Below are positions 62,796 through 64,000 of a DNA stretch of 64,000 bases, piece after piece; position 1 is the stretch's first letter, and every line of letters begins with the position of its first letter. The position numbers and the translations under genes are program-made. This DNA comes from Helcococcus kunzii ATCC 51366. GTDB lineage: Bacteria > Bacillota > Clostridia > Tissierellales > Peptoniphilaceae. The stretch spans positions 99,594 to 163,593 of the forward strand of contig NZ_JH601088.1 of NCBI RefSeq assembly GCF_000245755.1. The letters are read 5' to 3'. The notes under the pieces were generated by a model, which was not told the origin of the DNA, did not search any database, and saw only the letters and a program-made list of their open reading frames with translations.

Positions 62796-64000
62796 GTGAA
62801 AAAAACTATAAGAAATGTATTTTCAATTATATTGGCATTTCTCCTGATTTTTACAGTAATCATTCCACATAAATTATTCGCGTTAGGCGATAATTCTTTA
62901 GAATTTGAAATAAAAAATTATGACATGGTTAGCGTAGATAAAGACGGGAAAAGTGTTGGCATAAAGTTACAATATTGGAAATTAGATGAAAAGGAATTTT
63001 CTAATTTAAAAAGAAAAGATATTGAAAAGAAATTATTTGGTTTATCAAATCAAGAACTAGATGATAAATTTGGTAAATCAACTGAAACAGAGACATTTAA
63101 TAAAGAAACTTTTAAATTGGATAATTTAGAAAATGGGATTTATTATTTTAGAGAAGTTGAGGATGGCAATAAGCCATTCATTATGATTCCTTTTGTTTAT
63201 CCATTGCCATTTGATGTGAAGCATGGAGAAATTTTCTATAATATTGATGGTATGAAAAAAGGAAAAGTTGATCCTAAATTTACAGAAATTGAATATGGCG
63301 AAGAATATGGTGATGTAAAACTGGTTAAGAAATCTGATGACGGAAAGACATTAAAAGGTGTTGGATTTAAGCTGTTTTCTATAAGTGAAAATGGAGAACA
63401 ATCAGTGCCATTAAATGATGCGGGAAATTATTCCCCTCAAGGACAAAAAGATAAAGTTCTATTTACCGATGAAAAGGGTGAAATTGTAGTTTCTGGATTG
63501 CCTGTAGCTAATTATATTTTTAGAGAAGTTAAAGAACTTGAAGGCTATTCAATTGTCAAAAAAGATAATAAATTTGAGATTAAGGCGAATACTTTAACAG
63601 AGTTAGAAGTTATCAATAAAAAAGTTCCTGGAAAAATTGGTGGATTTAAGTTTTTAAAGATTTCAAATGATAAGGCGAAAACTCCGCTTGAAGGTGCACA
63701 ATTTAAGGTAACTAAAAAGGTAAATGATAAATACGAAAATGTGTTAAAAGACGGAAAGATTTATTATGTTGAAAGTGATAAAAATGGAGAGTTTCAAGTA
63801 GAAAATTTGCCTTATGGTGTATATTATCTATGGGAGACAAAAGCTCCAAAAGATCACGTTCAGTTAAATAGTTATATTAAATTTGAAGTTGGAATGGACT
63901 CTACTCAAAAAGTTCTTGTAGTAAAAAATAATAAGAAACCACCAATTGACATTCCTAAGACGGGTGATATGATGGTAATTGCTCTATTAGCTTTCAGTGC
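62796..64000 (+). CDS. LPXTG-type surface protein with SpaA/prealbumin-like domains (partial, cut by window end)
   Basis: The first 401 codons are visible; the stop lies beyond the window. The start is GTG at 62796 with TTGGAGG upstream. A signal peptide (1-31) is followed by a first beta domain and two SpaA-like domains, the latter with Lys (VKLVKKSDDGKTLKGVGFKL) and the E box YYLWETKAP (Glu347), residues that form isopeptide bonds in pilins. IPKTGD and a hydrophobic run (MMVIALLAFS) at the edge form the sortase signal. It is a wall-anchored adhesin or pilin-like subunit. Confidence 0.88.
   Translation, partial: MKKTIRNVFSIILAFLLIFTVIIPHKLFALGDNSLEFEIKNYDMVSVDKDGKSVGIKLQYWKLDEKEFSNLKRKDIEKKLFGLSNQELDDKFGKSTETETFNKETFKLDNLENGIYYFREVEDGNKPFIMIPFVYPLPFDVKHGEIFYNIDGMKKGKVDPKFTEIEYGEEYGDVKLVKKSDDGKTLKGVGFKLFSISENGEQSVPLNDAGNYSPQGQKDKVLFTDEKGEIVVSGLPVANYIFREVKELEGYSIVKKDNKFEIKANTLTELEVINKKVPGKIGGFKFLKISNDKAKTPLEGAQFKVTKKVNDKYENVLKDGKIYYVESDKNGEFQVENLPYGVYYLWETKAPKDHVQLNSYIKFEVGMDSTQKVLVVKNNKKPPIDIPKTGDMMVIALLAFS

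Overview
The window is AT-rich DNA (roughly 30% GC by eye) from a low-GC Gram-positive anaerobe. The standard genetic code fits every gene. The evidence for a Firmicute is: strong AGGAGG-type ribosome sites with some TTG/GTG starts; lipoproteins with LVAC/LSAC lipoboxes; a Rex repressor; Bacillus-type pstSCAB-phoU-phoBR and nucleoside-uptake operons; a sortase-type IPKTGD signal; and cell-wall-binding repeats. The gene mix suggests Tissierellia/Peptoniphilaceae-like bacteria, but I cannot name a genus. I saw no rRNA, tRNA, prophage, IS element or true CRISPR array.

Layout. (1) 1-746: a tandem array of 53-bp units and a C-rich tract. (2) 747-18512: a surface-polysaccharide locus on one strand. 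It encodes a membrane 4,6-dehydratase, an epimerase, a DegT aminotransferase, an ATP-grasp ligase, an initiating phosphosugar transferase, glycosyltransferases, a YfhO protein, a polymerase, a pyruvyl transferase, a flippase and a nitroreductase-like protein. Together these look like a Wzx/Wzy-type pathway for a glycan that begins with an amino-deoxy sugar and carries pyruvate. (3) 18745-21657: a lipoprotein, a secreted S1 protease and a sugar nucleotidyltransferase. (4) 21739-23969: a TVP38/DedA-type membrane protein faces a toxin-antitoxin-chaperone (TAC) module made of a HigB-like toxin with a broken 5' end, a HigA-like antitoxin and a SecB-like chaperone. (5) 23970-25894: a second 53-bp hairpin array, a YHYH surface protein with a 15-bp coding repeat, and a structured leader RNA. 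(6) 25895-30563: a NamZ-type muramidase, rubredoxin, an HATPase and TypA. (7) 30564-31815: a 1.25-kb non-coding region with a long hairpin and palindromic repeats. (8) 31816-38405: pstS-pstC-pstA-pstB-phoU-phoB-phoR, then rex. (9) 38826-49122: an ABC-F ATPase, two BMP lipoproteins, a nucleoside ABC transporter, deoC, cdd and pdp. (10) 49231-61187: a second glycan-modification region with GT-C, GtrB-, GtrA- and GtrII-like proteins, a DUF2975/HTH pair and two paralogous bitopic lipoproteins. (11) 61379-64000: a DnaJ-like protein, a further hairpin array and an LPXTG-type surface protein cut by the window edge.

How the parts work together. The pst/pho operon is preceded by four Pho-box half-sites at exact 11-bp spacing, so phosphate starvation should induce uptake and its own regulators. 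The nucleoside operon imports nucleosides, deaminates cytidine, phosphorolyses pyrimidine nucleosides and feeds deoxyribose-5-phosphate to glycolysis. The two glycan regions decorate the cell surface.

Most interesting: (a) the TAC operon, with a 20-bp palindrome inside its promoter, a LexA-like box upstream and homopolymer frameshifts at the start of the toxin gene; (b) four sequence-unrelated intergenic arrays of inverted-repeat units that share a repeat length of about 50-54 bp, exactly 53 bp in two of them; (c) a circularly permuted PstS; (d) a pseudoknot-like leader in front of the muramidase gene.
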